Source of the DNA: Gemmatimonadota bacterium
GTDB taxonomy: Bacteria > Latescibacterota > UBA2968 > UBA8231
DNA: 35,655 nucleotides
Direction of reading: 5' to 3'
Assembly (NCBI GenBank): GCA_018660835.1
Contig: JABJJN010000052.1
Location: 1 to 35,655, forward strand
This document shows positions 17,216-25,163 of the stretch, in pieces; position 1 is the first letter of the stretch; each line of letters opens with the position of its first letter. The notes under the pieces are model-generated. The model was not told where the DNA came from and did no database searches. It worked only from the letters and a program-made list of their open reading frames with translations. A program made the position numbers and the translations under genes.

Positions 17216-18592
17216 TCAGGAGGCAAGATCATAGCGCAGGAATCCCAAGTAAGCGAGCAAGAAGAAAGTGCCATTGAGTATCACCAGCAGAAGGATGTCG
17301 ATCTGCCCATCGGCGGCGATCTGCGCGAGGGGAATGCGCGGCGGCGCGAAGACAGGCAAGTCGTCAGGATCGATTGGTGCCTCCATGATCTCATCTCGCT
17401 CTTCGCGATCCTGTATGCCCTCTACCGAACGTCGGCGATCCGATTGGATGCGTTCCAGCGCCTCGGCAAACTCAACTCGATAACGATCGATGTAGACACG
17501 CAGGGCTGAAAACTCTGCCAGACCAGAACCGGCCAGGGACGCGGTGGCGTAGACATAACTGGCCGATGGCGACAGTCGCGCCATGGTCGTACTGGCCTCT
17601 ACCTGCGCCTGCAGGCGGCGGGCAAAGTCCGACATCAGCGCATCCGTCTCTTTCGCCTGACGCAGTTCGGCTTCCTCGCGCAACGCATCACGCTGATCTC
17701 GATCCAACCCACGTCGCCGCATCCCAGCGAAGGCAGCACGACGGATGGCGGTCCGTTCTGAGGCGATGGCTCCCGCCGACGGGACGGGGATGATGGCCCG
17801 CGCCACAATGGGTGCCACATTCGGCACGGCCAATACCCACAGCACCCAAATTAAGAAACAGATGACGAGAGAAGTAGAAGAGCGCCGGGTCAGTACTGAG
17901 ACAGAAAGGGCGAGGGTGAAAAACATGGACAGATAGAGTGTGGCAACGAGCAACATGCCGATGAAGGCCGATGTGTCTGCCCCACGCAGGACAAAGGACG
18001 TCGTCGTCGATGCGACCAGCAGTCCCATGAGCGTACTTGCCAGTAGAGGTACAAGCAGTGCCAAAAAGCCACCGGCCCACTTCGCCAGCAACACCATGTG
18101 TCTTGGAACTGGATGAGACATGACCAGACGCAGTGTGCCATCCTCGTGATCACCCGAGATCGCATTGAAAGCAAACAAGATGGCCAGCAAGGAGCCGACA
18201 ATGTTGACGATGTAGAGGAAATCAGGTGCGGGAAACAGCACGAACAGTGGATTGGAGAATTTGCTGCGCCCCAAGGTCGGCTCGTCCCTGACGGCAATCT
18301 TCACCGAGCGTGACAACTCCCGCTCCAGACCCACCGTAAACACCGATAATGGATTGGGTGGTTTCTCCTGCTGTGTCCCCTGCCACTGAAGTGTGCGGAA
18401 GTCGGTGGACTCAGCCAGCTTTTGCTCGCGAGCTGACTGCGCCTCAGTGAACGCATCCAGCCGGCGATCATAGTTGACTCCCAGAATCGTCGCCGAGCCA
18501 ACGAGCAGCAGAAAGAGCAGTCCCGATGACAAGGCGAAGCGATAGGTCAATAGATGCGAGCGAAGTTCACGACCAAGAAGGGTCAGGAACAC
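17216..18592 (-). CDS. ABC-2 type transporter permease (first of a paralogous pair)
   Basis: This membrane protein of about 458 residues has the same layout as its downstream neighbour: N-terminal span, large loop, central span block, charged helical region and a final span. GDHEDGTLRLVMSHPVPR corresponds to the same ABC-2 signature. The GTG at 18592 is preferred because GAGGAG lies six bases upstream. A TTG at 18598 touches that site, so it is too close. The two genes were probably produced by duplication and may form a heterodimeric permease. It is the first gene of the minus-strand unit and is divergent from the enolase-superfamily operon. The ATPase must be encoded elsewhere or shared. 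Confidence 0.84.
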   Translation of the reverse strand: MFLTLLGRELRSHLLTYRFALSSGLLFLLLVGSATILGVNYDRRLDAFTEAQSAREQKLAESTDFRTLQWQGTQQEKPPNPLSVFTVGLERELSRSVKIAVRDEPTLGRSKFSNPLFVLFPAPDFLYIVNIVGSLLAILFAFNAISGDHEDGTLRLVMSHPVPRHMVLLAKWAGGFLALLVPLLASTLMGLLVASTTTSFVLRGADTSAFIGMLLVATLYLSMFFTLALSVSVLTRRSSTSLVICFLIWVLWVLAVPNVAPIVARAIIPVPSAGAIASERTAIRRAAFAGMRRRGLDRDQRDALREEAELRQAKETDALMSDFARRLQAQVEASTTMARLSPSASYVYATASLAGSGLAEFSALRVYIDRYRVEFAEALERIQSDRRRSVEGIQDREERDEIMEAPIDPDDLPVFAPPRIPLAQIAADGQIDILLLVILNGTFFLLAYLGFLRYDLAS

Positions 18593-18720
18593 GGCCAACT
18601 CCTCACATGAGACATGACGGCAGGACTTCCCCTGATGATGATCTGTTGTTCGACGCGCGTGTGGGTGGGAACGTTTACTTTCCCCACGCCTGCAAACTTA
18701 CTACTTAGGTCTGAAGGACG
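18593..18720. promoter_or_regulatory. Divergent control region between permease and enolase-type operons
   Basis: This gap of about 130 bases must hold the start signals of both divergent units. An imperfect inverted repeat lies near 18661-18688: GTGGGAA, a spacer containing CGTTTAC, then TTTCCCCAC. It resembles a repressor operator in form. I see no convincing -35/-10 pair. The GAAGGA before the enolase-type ATG sits unusually close, two bases away. Confidence 0.3.
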
Positions 18721-19821
18721 ATGAAAATAACGGATGTCCACTGCCACCATCTCAGCTACCCGCTGCAGGAGCCCTTTGCCAATTCACGCCAATGGGTACA
18801 TGAGCGCACGGCCCACGTCATTGAAATCCATACCGACAATGGGCTCGTTGGCTGGGGGGAAGGTACAGCGGCAATAGCAGTTGATGCGATCAAAGCGCAT
18901 TTGTTCGGTCGCGATCCCTTTGATTCACGCAGAATCTGGGTTGATCTGGCAGACCAGGGATGGGGCAATGTGGCAGCGATCAGTGCTGTGGATATCGCGC
19001 TTTGGGACTTACAAGGTAAAGCCGTCGGACGTCCGATCTATCAATTGCTCGGCGGTGCGTCGCGGCTGAAGATCCCCGCCTATGCCAGTGGCCTGTTTCG
19101 TCGACAGCGACCCCATAATACGAAAGCGCTCACGGACGAGGCACAAGGCTACGTCGATGCGGGATTTGGTGCGATCAAGATGAAGGTGGGCCTGGGTCGA
19201 CACTACGATGTCACCAACGTAGCAGCCATCCGCCAGGCTGTGGGCGATCAAATACTATTCGCCGTGGATGCCAACTGCGGTTACGATGTAGGCACGGCCA
19301 TCGATGTTGGGCGACGTTTGGCCGACTATGACCCGTACTGGTATGAAGAGCCTGTCGCAAAGAACGATGTCGCCGGAAACATCGAGGTGCGCCTGGCGCT
19401 GCCAGGTCTGCGGATCGCAGGAGGTGAGCAACTTCAGGGTTTGTCGGCGTATCGGGATCTCATCTCCCAGCGGGCCTTTGATATCGTTCAGCCGGACATT
19501 TCCATCGCTGGCGGCTTCACCGAATGCCAACGCATTGAGGCTCTCGCGCAGGCCCACGGATTGCGCGTACTTCCCCATATGTGGGGCACGGCGATTCGAC
19601 TCGCCGCCACGGCGCATTGGCAGGCGACCATACCTGATGATCCAGAAGGACTTTGCCCACAACCAAGTCTGTTCGAATTCGACATGACGGAGAATGGTCT
19701 ACGCACGGAATTGGCGTGCGAACCCATTCTGGCAACGGATGGTTTCGTGTCAGTCCCAGAAGCACCGGGTCTTGGCATCGAAATTGATCGCAAAGTACTA
19801 GAACGCTATTCCATTAACTGA
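18721..19821 (+). CDS. Mandelate racemase/muconate lactonizing enzyme family protein (enolase superfamily)
   Basis: This 366-residue protein has an N-terminal capping domain (1-120) and a TIM barrel. The catalytic pattern is intact: KMK (Lys153, Lys155) on the second strand, metal ligands Asp183 (FAVDAN), Glu209 (WYEEP) and Glu236 (IAGGEQ), then Asp259 (VQPD) and His286 (LPHMWG). Such enzymes abstract the proton next to a carboxylate. Most of this layout dehydrate or racemise sugar acids. It opens a compact operon with a dioxygenase, an amidohydrolase-like protein and a second enolase-type enzyme, which suggests sugar-acid breakdown. No secretion signal is seen. The substrate cannot be assigned. 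Confidence 0.92.
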   Translation: MKITDVHCHHLSYPLQEPFANSRQWVHERTAHVIEIHTDNGLVGWGEGTAAIAVDAIKAHLFGRDPFDSRRIWVDLADQGWGNVAAISAVDIALWDLQGKAVGRPIYQLLGGASRLKIPAYASGLFRRQRPHNTKALTDEAQGYVDAGFGAIKMKVGLGRHYDVTNVAAIRQAVGDQILFAVDANCGYDVGTAIDVGRRLADYDPYWYEEPVAKNDVAGNIEVRLALPGLRIAGGEQLQGLSAYRDLISQRAFDIVQPDISIAGGFTECQRIEALAQAHGLRVLPHMWGTAIRLAATAHWQATIPDDPEGLCPQPSLFEFDMTENGLRTELACEPILATDGFVSVPEAPGLGIEIDRKVLERYSIN

Positions 19822-19831
19822 GGATCGTGAA

Positions 19832-20629
19832 ATGACGAGTGACGGCTTGTTGACCCTAAGCCGTGAGCAGAAGGCTTCTTTTCAACAGGATGGCTATCTG
19901 CACCTGCCCGGCTTCTACCACGGCGACGTACTCCAACGTTTGCGCGACGAATACCACCAGCTTGTCACGCAAACGGAGAATCGTCCGGCGAACATGTCCT
20001 ACAGCTACATGGATCCACCAGAAGGTTATGTGCCTGACGAATTCAACCCAAAGAATGTCGTGGGAATGATGGATCAGGTAATGGCCGGGGATTTCTGGAT
20101 AGATCACGTGACCGAACCTGGAATTGTCGGCGCCCTCGTCGATTGCTTTGGCCCTGACATCGATTTCCACAATGGCAAGGTGCGCAACAAGCCGCCAGGA
20201 TTTGAATCGACGCAGGGGTGGCACCAGGATTGGCCCTATGAGCTGCACTCCAAGCCGGAGTTGGCAGCGGCGATCACCTATCTCGACCCGACAGACTTCG
20301 AAGCGGGAGCGACGGAAGTCATTCCGAACAGCCATTTGCAGGCACTACCAACTGCCGAGGGTGCGTCAACGCTGATCCAGGAAGATGTCGACGACTCAGA
20401 AGCGGTCGTGTGCAAAGTCGCGGCGGGGGATGTCGTCATCATCCACGTTATGGTGATTCATCGCGCCGGCCATAACTACACGCCCCACAGCCGCAATGCG
20501 ATCATCAACGAATACAAGACGGCGGGTGCCATCGATCACTGGAACAATCGTTGTGGTCTTGCGGGCCTACCATTGGCGCGCGGTGGGCGTCCACTGATGC
20601 CGCGGCTGACCGATTGGATCGACGCATGA
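19832..20629 (+). CDS. Phytanoyl-CoA dioxygenase (PhyH) family Fe(II)/2-oxoglutarate oxygenase
   Basis: This 265-residue protein has the double-stranded beta-helix iron site: GWHQDWPYE (His131, Asp133) and the distal His210 in VMVIHRAGHN. Arg221 (PHSRNAI) is the probable 2-oxoglutarate contact. The N-terminal FQQDGYLHLPGF is the usual family opening. Enzymes of this family hydroxylate small organic molecules using oxygen and 2-oxoglutarate; bacterial substrates are mostly unknown. AGGA lies seven bases before the ATG. It starts ten bases after the enolase-type gene, and its stop overlaps the next start by four bases (ATGA). It may provide the oxidative step of this operon's pathway. Confidence 0.92.
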   Translation: MTSDGLLTLSREQKASFQQDGYLHLPGFYHGDVLQRLRDEYHQLVTQTENRPANMSYSYMDPPEGYVPDEFNPKNVVGMMDQVMAGDFWIDHVTEPGIVGALVDCFGPDIDFHNGKVRNKPPGFESTQGWHQDWPYELHSKPELAAAITYLDPTDFEAGATEVIPNSHLQALPTAEGASTLIQEDVDDSEAVVCKVAAGDVVIIHVMVIHRAGHNYTPHSRNAIINEYKTAGAIDHWNNRCGLAGLPLARGGRPLMPRLTDWIDA

Positions 20630-21456
20630 TCGTGAATGCGGCGGAGCACGCCTGGGTACTCGGGGATGAGAAATTTCCTCTGGTACAGGAAGTGGCAACC
20701 TGTCCCAATGGTTTTCCGCAGCGGGAGCAATCGGGTTACGATCTGCTTGCGAGCATGCAAGATCACAGTGTTGACCGCACTGTCATCAGCCATGTCTGTT
20801 ACTATGGCAGCAACAACGACTACACGGTTCACTGCGTGAAGACCTGGCCAGATCGCTTTGCCGGTGTTGGGCTCTTGGTTGGCCACCGCCTGTTCGCACC
20901 ACAGGAATCTGAACAGAATGCCGATCGTCTCGAAGAACTCGTCACCGACGGTGGTCTTGCAGGGCTGCGGCTGAGTCCGGTCTATGACACGGATGTGGAA
21001 TGGCTCGATGATCCAGTCTGTGATGCACTGTGGCACAGGGCGGCACAATTGAAATGCGTCTTCAATGTCTTTCTGAGACCCCAGCAGATACCCCAGCTTG
21101 AACGTATGGCCGAACGCCATCCCGGTGTCGCTGTTGTGGTTGATCATATGGCACTGATCGATATCACTCGACCGGACGAGGAGGGCATCGATCTGCTCGT
21201 TGGATTGCAGCGATTGCCCAATGTCTACGTCAGGACCTCGCTGCACAATCAGTCAAAGCAGCCATTGCCATTCAACGATGTGTGGCCTTATCTGCGCCGT
21301 TTGTACGACAGCTTCGGACCACAACGGCTTCTTTGGGCCAACTTCTACGAGTATCTGATCATGCGAGACATGATCCCTTTCTTTTCTGCAGAAGACCGCC
21401 AGTGGATTCTTGGGGAGACGGCGGACCGCCTCTATTTCCAACGCACAGGACCATGA
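20626..21456 (+). CDS. Amidohydrolase-2-like protein with degenerate metal site
   Basis: This 276-residue protein resembles the Amidohydrolase 2 (PF04909) TIM-barrel family. GLRLSP (near 113), VVVDHMA (near 171, His174) and RLLWANF (near 234) match its usual blocks. However, the N-terminal D-x-H-x-H motif reads NAAEHAW, so the first Asp and His are lost. The usual G-S-D at the last strand is replaced by ANF. It probably lacks normal metal-dependent hydrolysis, or uses a different site. The ATG at 20626 overlaps the dioxygenase stop (ATGA), which indicates coupling. It lies between a dioxygenase and an enolase-type enzyme, so it probably takes part in the same pathway, for example as a lactonase-like or decarboxylase-like member. 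Confidence 0.78.
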   Translation: MIVNAAEHAWVLGDEKFPLVQEVATCPNGFPQREQSGYDLLASMQDHSVDRTVISHVCYYGSNNDYTVHCVKTWPDRFAGVGLLVGHRLFAPQESEQNADRLEELVTDGGLAGLRLSPVYDTDVEWLDDPVCDALWHRAAQLKCVFNVFLRPQQIPQLERMAERHPGVAVVVDHMALIDITRPDEEGIDLLVGLQRLPNVYVRTSLHNQSKQPLPFNDVWPYLRRLYDSFGPQRLLWANFYEYLIMRDMIPFFSAEDRQWILGETADRLYFQRTGP

Positions 21457-21472
21457 CATTGGACGACAATCC

Positions 21473-22732
21473 ATGAGAATCGTCGACATTGAGCGCATCC
21501 TCGTCGACGTCCCCTTCACACAACGTCAGCAACGGATTACGCGCCGAACCGTCTACAATTGGTCACTGCTTGAGCTGTGTCGAGTCACAACCGATACGGG
21601 CCACGTCGGCTGGGGTGAGACGGTTCCCCATTACACACACCAGCGTGTGACAGACGCGATCGTTGCTCAAGCGATTGGTTCACGTGCGGCGGATCTGCTC
21701 TTTGATGATTCCATTGGCGCCGGGTTGCAGATGGCGCTCTTCGACGTAGTCGGCAAAGCCATGGGAGTACCAGCGCATTGTTTGCTCGGCAAGAAAGTGC
21801 GCGACGCGACGCCCATTTCCTGGTGGTGTTCACACAGCACGCCCGAAGACTGGGCAGCAGAAGCTGCCGCAGGTGTCGCTGCGGGATACACCAGCCTCAA
21901 GACAAAGCCCAGACCCTGGTGGGACGTCATTGCTCAGATTGAGGCGGTCAGCGATGCCACGCCGGCTCACTTTCGAATCGACATGGATCCCAACGGCACA
22001 CTGGACAACGCGGCAACAGCTATCCCTATCCTCACGCGCCTGTCAGCGTATGAACGCGTCGCCATGTTCGAGACACCGATTCCTCAAAAGGACGTGCTTG
22101 GCAATCGACAGATACGTCGAGCGGTGCCGCGGCCGATTGCCATGCATTTCGGTAGCCCACCATTTCTGACAGCCCTTCGCGAAGAGGTCTGCGATGGGTT
22201 TGTCATCAACGGCGGGGCCCACAAGGTCCTGCAGGATGGAGCCCAGGCGGCAGGTGCGGCGATGCCCTTCTGGCTACAGCTTGTGGGCAACGGACTCACC
22301 ACCACATGGGCAGCGCACCTGGGTGCGGTACTGAGTCACGCTACGTGGCCGACGATCAGTTGCGTCAATCTCTACACGGATCACCTGCTTGCCGATCCCA
22401 TCCGGGTTCAGGGAGGTTATCAACCGGTTCCCAATGGCCCGGGTCTGGGTGTTACTGTGAACGAGGAAGCCGTCGCGCAGTATCGAGTAGCAGACGACAA
22501 GTTGGCTACCGTAGCAGAAGGCCAGACATACGCCCACCCGACACCCAGACTGATCAATACGATTCACTACCCTGATGGCAGTCGTGTTCATGTGGCGCAG
22601 CTGGGAACCACCTCCGTGCACCACGGGCCCGGATGGTCGGCGGGGGTTCATGTGGTCACGAGGGAAGACGACGCCAGTGCCGATTTCGCCGATCTCTATA
22701 ACCGTGTCCTACAGGGACCGGTTCGTAACTAG
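21473..22732 (+). CDS. Second enolase-superfamily protein, divergent, with C-terminal extension
   Basis: This 419-residue protein starts like mandelate racemase relatives (MRIVDIERILVDVPF; GHVGWGETVP at 43-52). LKTK (Lys143, Lys145), FRIDMDPNG (Asp170) and FETPIP (Glu200) occupy the catalytic strands. Where the third metal ligand Glu/Asp is expected, the sequence reads IAMHFG, giving His225. The end is also unusual: about 60 residues beyond the normal domain, containing HYPDGSRVHV and VHHGPGWSAGVHV, which may form an added beta unit. The ATG at 21473 follows the amidohydrolase stop by 16 bases. Dehydratase or racemase activity is possible but the altered ligand makes it uncertain. It is probably cotranscribed with the three genes before it. 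Confidence 0.85.
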   Translation: MRIVDIERILVDVPFTQRQQRITRRTVYNWSLLELCRVTTDTGHVGWGETVPHYTHQRVTDAIVAQAIGSRAADLLFDDSIGAGLQMALFDVVGKAMGVPAHCLLGKKVRDATPISWWCSHSTPEDWAAEAAAGVAAGYTSLKTKPRPWWDVIAQIEAVSDATPAHFRIDMDPNGTLDNAATAIPILTRLSAYERVAMFETPIPQKDVLGNRQIRRAVPRPIAMHFGSPPFLTALREEVCDGFVINGGAHKVLQDGAQAAGAAMPFWLQLVGNGLTTTWAAHLGAVLSHATWPTISCVNLYTDHLLADPIRVQGGYQPVPNGPGLGVTVNEEAVAQYRVADDKLATVAEGQTYAHPTPRLINTIHYPDGSRVHVAQLGTTSVHHGPGWSAGVHVVTREDDASADFADLYNRVLQGPVRN

Positions 22733-22771
22733 GGTCTGTGGCAAGGGCTCATTGACTACGAGGAGGTTGAA

Positions 22772-23143
22772 GTGAAGCAACGGAAACGAGATTCGAACAG
22801 CACACTCGTCTACTCCTCTGACGCAGGGCGGACCTGTCCCACCTGTGGCAAATCAACCAGCGCATGCAGTGGCCATCGCAACATCGGAAGCAGCACCAAA
22901 GGCGATGGTGTTGTACGGGTTGCTCGCGAAACCAAAGGTCGCAAGGGCAAAGGAGTCAGTGTTGTAACAGGTGTGCCCCTGGCGAGCGACGAATTGCAGA
23001 AACTGGCCAAAGAGCTGAAGGCTCGGTGCGGTGCCGGCGGTACGGTGAAGGATGGCATCATCGAGATTCAAGGCGAGCACCGGGACACGCTCGTGCAAGA
23101 GCTGACTGCTCGTGGGTTTCAGGTCAAGCGTGCCGGCGGCTAG
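22772..23143 (+). CDS. yciH: Translation initiation factor SUI1-like protein (YciH)
   Basis: This 123-residue protein matches bacterial YciH, the homologue of eukaryotic eIF1. TLVYSSDAGR at the N-terminus, then DGVVRVARETKGRKGKGV, the CGAGGTVKDG block and the final GFQVKRAGG follow the family closely. Relatives affect start-site fidelity in initiation. Between the N-terminal strand and the core lies CPTCGKSTSACSGH (residues 22-35), a Cx2Cx6Cx2H arrangement that could bind zinc. The GTG start is supported by AGGAGG (22761-22766) five bases upstream. It follows the enolase-type operon by 39 bases; the link is probably only transcriptional. Confidence 0.93.
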   Translation: MKQRKRDSNSTLVYSSDAGRTCPTCGKSTSACSGHRNIGSSTKGDGVVRVARETKGRKGKGVSVVTGVPLASDELQKLAKELKARCGAGGTVKDGIIEIQGEHRDTLVQELTARGFQVKRAGG

Positions 23144-23176
23144 TCGAGTGGCTTAAACAGCAGGAGGGATTTCCCC

Positions 23177-23698
23177 ATGAGAATTCACTGGTGTGTATTT
23201 CTACTTCTCGGTGCCGTCGCAACTTCCGCTCAGCAAGAAGCGCCGCCACGACCTTGCCAGTCGGAGCAAGCTCGGCAATTCGACTTCTGGCTTGGTCAAT
23301 GGAATGTGTCCTGGGGCGATGATAGCCAAGGTACCAACTCTGTGACTGCCGAGCTGGATGGGTGTGTCATCGTTGAACGATTCGATGGCCAGCCCGGCAC
23401 GCCATTGGTCGGTATGAGTGTGGCCTCATTTGACGCGCACTCTGGCATGTGGAAGCAGACCTGGGTAGACAACCAGGGTGGTTATCTCGATTTCACCGGC
23501 ACATGGCAACAGGACCGTATGATCCTGCGGCGACAAGCGTCACGCGACGGAGTCGATTTCTTACAGCGGATGGTCTGGTACGATATTGCTGAAGACCACT
23601 TACAGTGGCACTGGGAACGCTCTGACGATGACGGCAAGACCTGGCAGGTGCTGTGGCACATCCGCTACGTGCGAGACGACCCTCCCGATGCTCAGTGA
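23177..23698 (+). CDS. Secreted DUF1579-like protein
   Basis: This 173-residue protein has a cleavable signal peptide (MRIHWCVFLLLGAVATSAQQ; cleavage probably after the Ala near 18). The mature part starts with REF-like RQFDFWLGQWNV and continues with alternating beta strands (ELDGCVIVERFDGQPG, GMWKQTWVDNQGGYLDFTG). This resembles the lipocalin-like DUF1579 proteins, whose function is unknown. AGGAGGG lies nine bases before the ATG. The stop is only 12 bases from the stop of the convergent gene, so the two transcripts probably overlap. Confidence 0.78.
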   Translation: MRIHWCVFLLLGAVATSAQQEAPPRPCQSEQARQFDFWLGQWNVSWGDDSQGTNSVTAELDGCVIVERFDGQPGTPLVGMSVASFDAHSGMWKQTWVDNQGGYLDFTGTWQQDRMILRRQASRDGVDFLQRMVWYDIAEDHLQWHWERSDDDGKTWQVLWHIRYVRDDPPDAQ

Positions 23699-23710
23699 CG
23701 GGCAGAGGCA

Positions 23711-24184
23711 CTACCGATCGCCGCCTCGCCGCCCGCCTCCACTACGACCTCGACGCCCTCTACCTTCGCCCCTTGCGGCACGTACGGCATCACGATAGGT
23801 CGCGTAGAGCTTGAACGTCTCTTCTCCGAGAACCTCCAGCAGTCGCTCGTCGTAAACCTTGGCGAGATCTTCCATGTCCTGACGGATCATGCGAAATACC
23901 TCGGGATCTCGCGGGCCACTGCGAGCATCCTCCATGATCTGTTGCCTCTCCATCTCCAGCGAATCCAGCAGAGCAGCAACCAACACCTGCTGTGGCTGCT
24001 CGATCTGCAAGACCTCGAACATCTTCGCCCGGGCTTCCTCGCGAGCCTTCTGCACCTCTTCCGGACTACGTTGCTCGCGATCACCAGAACGACCCCCACC
24101 CCTCTGCGCCAGCGAGGGTTGAATGGCGGCCAGGCCAAGGGCGATGGCGGCAATCAAGAGCAATATCCGACGGCAATTCATCAT
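23711..24184 (-). CDS. Secreted Arg/Gly-rich helical protein, uncharacterised
   Basis: This 157-residue protein has a clear signal peptide (MMNCRRILLLIAAIALGLAA..., cleavage near AQ at 27). A charged helical middle (about 40-130, with PEEVQKAREEARAKMFEVL) resembles Spy/CpxP-like periplasmic helices in form. The tail of about 20 residues is rich in Arg and Gly. I do not recognise a family, and metal-binding or chaperone roles are speculation. AGGTGA precedes two adjacent ATGs at 24184 and 24181; either may be used. It is the last gene of a possible minus-strand pair with the PhyH gene, 71 bases apart. Confidence 0.7.
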   Translation of the reverse strand: MMNCRRILLLIAAIALGLAAIQPSLAQRGGGRSGDREQRSPEEVQKAREEARAKMFEVLQIEQPQQVLVAALLDSLEMERQQIMEDARSGPRDPEVFRMIRQDMEDLAKVYDERLLEVLGEETFKLYATYRDAVRAARGEGRGRRGRSGGGRRGGDR

Positions 24185-24255
24185 GACTCACCTGGGTGGG
24201 TGGTTTCTGTGTTTCTCATCCTTCGACGTCTCGATTGCGCAGATCGCTTAAGGCT

Positions 24256-25044
24256 TCACTCGCCAGCGAGTTGCTCTAGATGATGACGTCCAAGAGCCAG
24301 GACCCGATCGTCATCCCACTTCTCGAGGGGACGATAGCTTGGATGCCCCGGGCGATCCTGACACGGATTGTGGCGAGTGTTGTAGCAGCAGATCAAGGCC
24401 CAGCGGGGATCCGGTGAGTCGTTGGGGGCAGAGGCATGAAGCAAATTGGCGTGAAAAAACAGGGCACTTCCTGGCGCCATTTCGCAGTAGACGTGCTCGA
24501 GGTGATTCTGTGCGAGTTCGACTCGCTCACGATCGGCACCGGTCTGTGTGCCCGTCTTGCCGTGCTCGATCCGTCCGAGTTTGTGCGAGCCTCGCAGCAC
24601 CTGCAGACAGCCATTTTCCTCGTAGGCCCGATCAACGGCAATCATGCAACTGGCCATGTCCGGGTACAGGCAGCCGTTATTGTACCAGTATCCATAGTCC
24701 TGATGCCATTCCCAGGCACCGCCAACCCGCGGCTCTTTCACCATCATTTTGTAGTGATATAGATAGACTTCGTCTTCCATCAGTCGTTCCATGGCGTCCA
24801 CGAGGCGACGGCCGTGGCACACGGCATTGTAGATGTCGTCGCGGTCGGTGTCCGATGTCAGCCACAATTTGCTGACGCGGCCGTCAGCATCGACGGGGCC
24901 GCCGACATTCTCTGTCTTTTCCATATCGGACTTGGCCACCTGCAACAGCAGGTCCATTTCCTGCGCATTGTAGAGATCGGGTACCAACAAATAGCCGTCG
25001 CGTTGGAAGTCTCTTACCTGTGTATCACTTACCTGATAACTCAT
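24256..25044 (-). CDS. Second phytanoyl-CoA dioxygenase (PhyH) family oxygenase
   Basis: This 262-residue protein carries the Fe(II)/2-oxoglutarate site: WEWHQDYGYW (His114, Asp116), the distal HAN-LLHASAPNDSP (His203) and Arg214 for 2-oxoglutarate. VRDFQRDGYLLVPDLY is the family N-terminus. MIAVDRAYEENGCLQVLRG is the conserved strand before the substrate pocket. It differs clearly from the other PhyH protein in the window (19832-20629), so the two probably act on different substrates. The ATG at 25044 has GGAGAGG upstream; the frame continues to 25137 without better support. It is divergent from the methyltransferase gene. Confidence 0.92.
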   Translation of the reverse strand: MSYQVSDTQVRDFQRDGYLLVPDLYNAQEMDLLLQVAKSDMEKTENVGGPVDADGRVSKLWLTSDTDRDDIYNAVCHGRRLVDAMERLMEDEVYLYHYKMMVKEPRVGGAWEWHQDYGYWYNNGCLYPDMASCMIAVDRAYEENGCLQVLRGSHKLGRIEHGKTGTQTGADRERVELAQNHLEHVYCEMAPGSALFFHANLLHASAPNDSPDPRWALICCYNTRHNPCQDRPGHPSYRPLEKWDDDRVLALGRHHLEQLAGE

Positions 25045-25163
25045 CTCGTTGTCCCTCTCCAGTGCACGACCCCATGACGCGCATTCGAAGTACAATGATA
25101 GTGGCCACGTCCAACCACGACAGCTTCTGGTGGGCACGCAAACGAGGAGCGATCTTCATCCAC

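Noticed and set aside
20536..21246. Minus-strand open frame of about 236 codons
   Set aside because: It is antisense to the amidohydrolase-like gene, which fits the tight operon; the antisense product is not recognisable.
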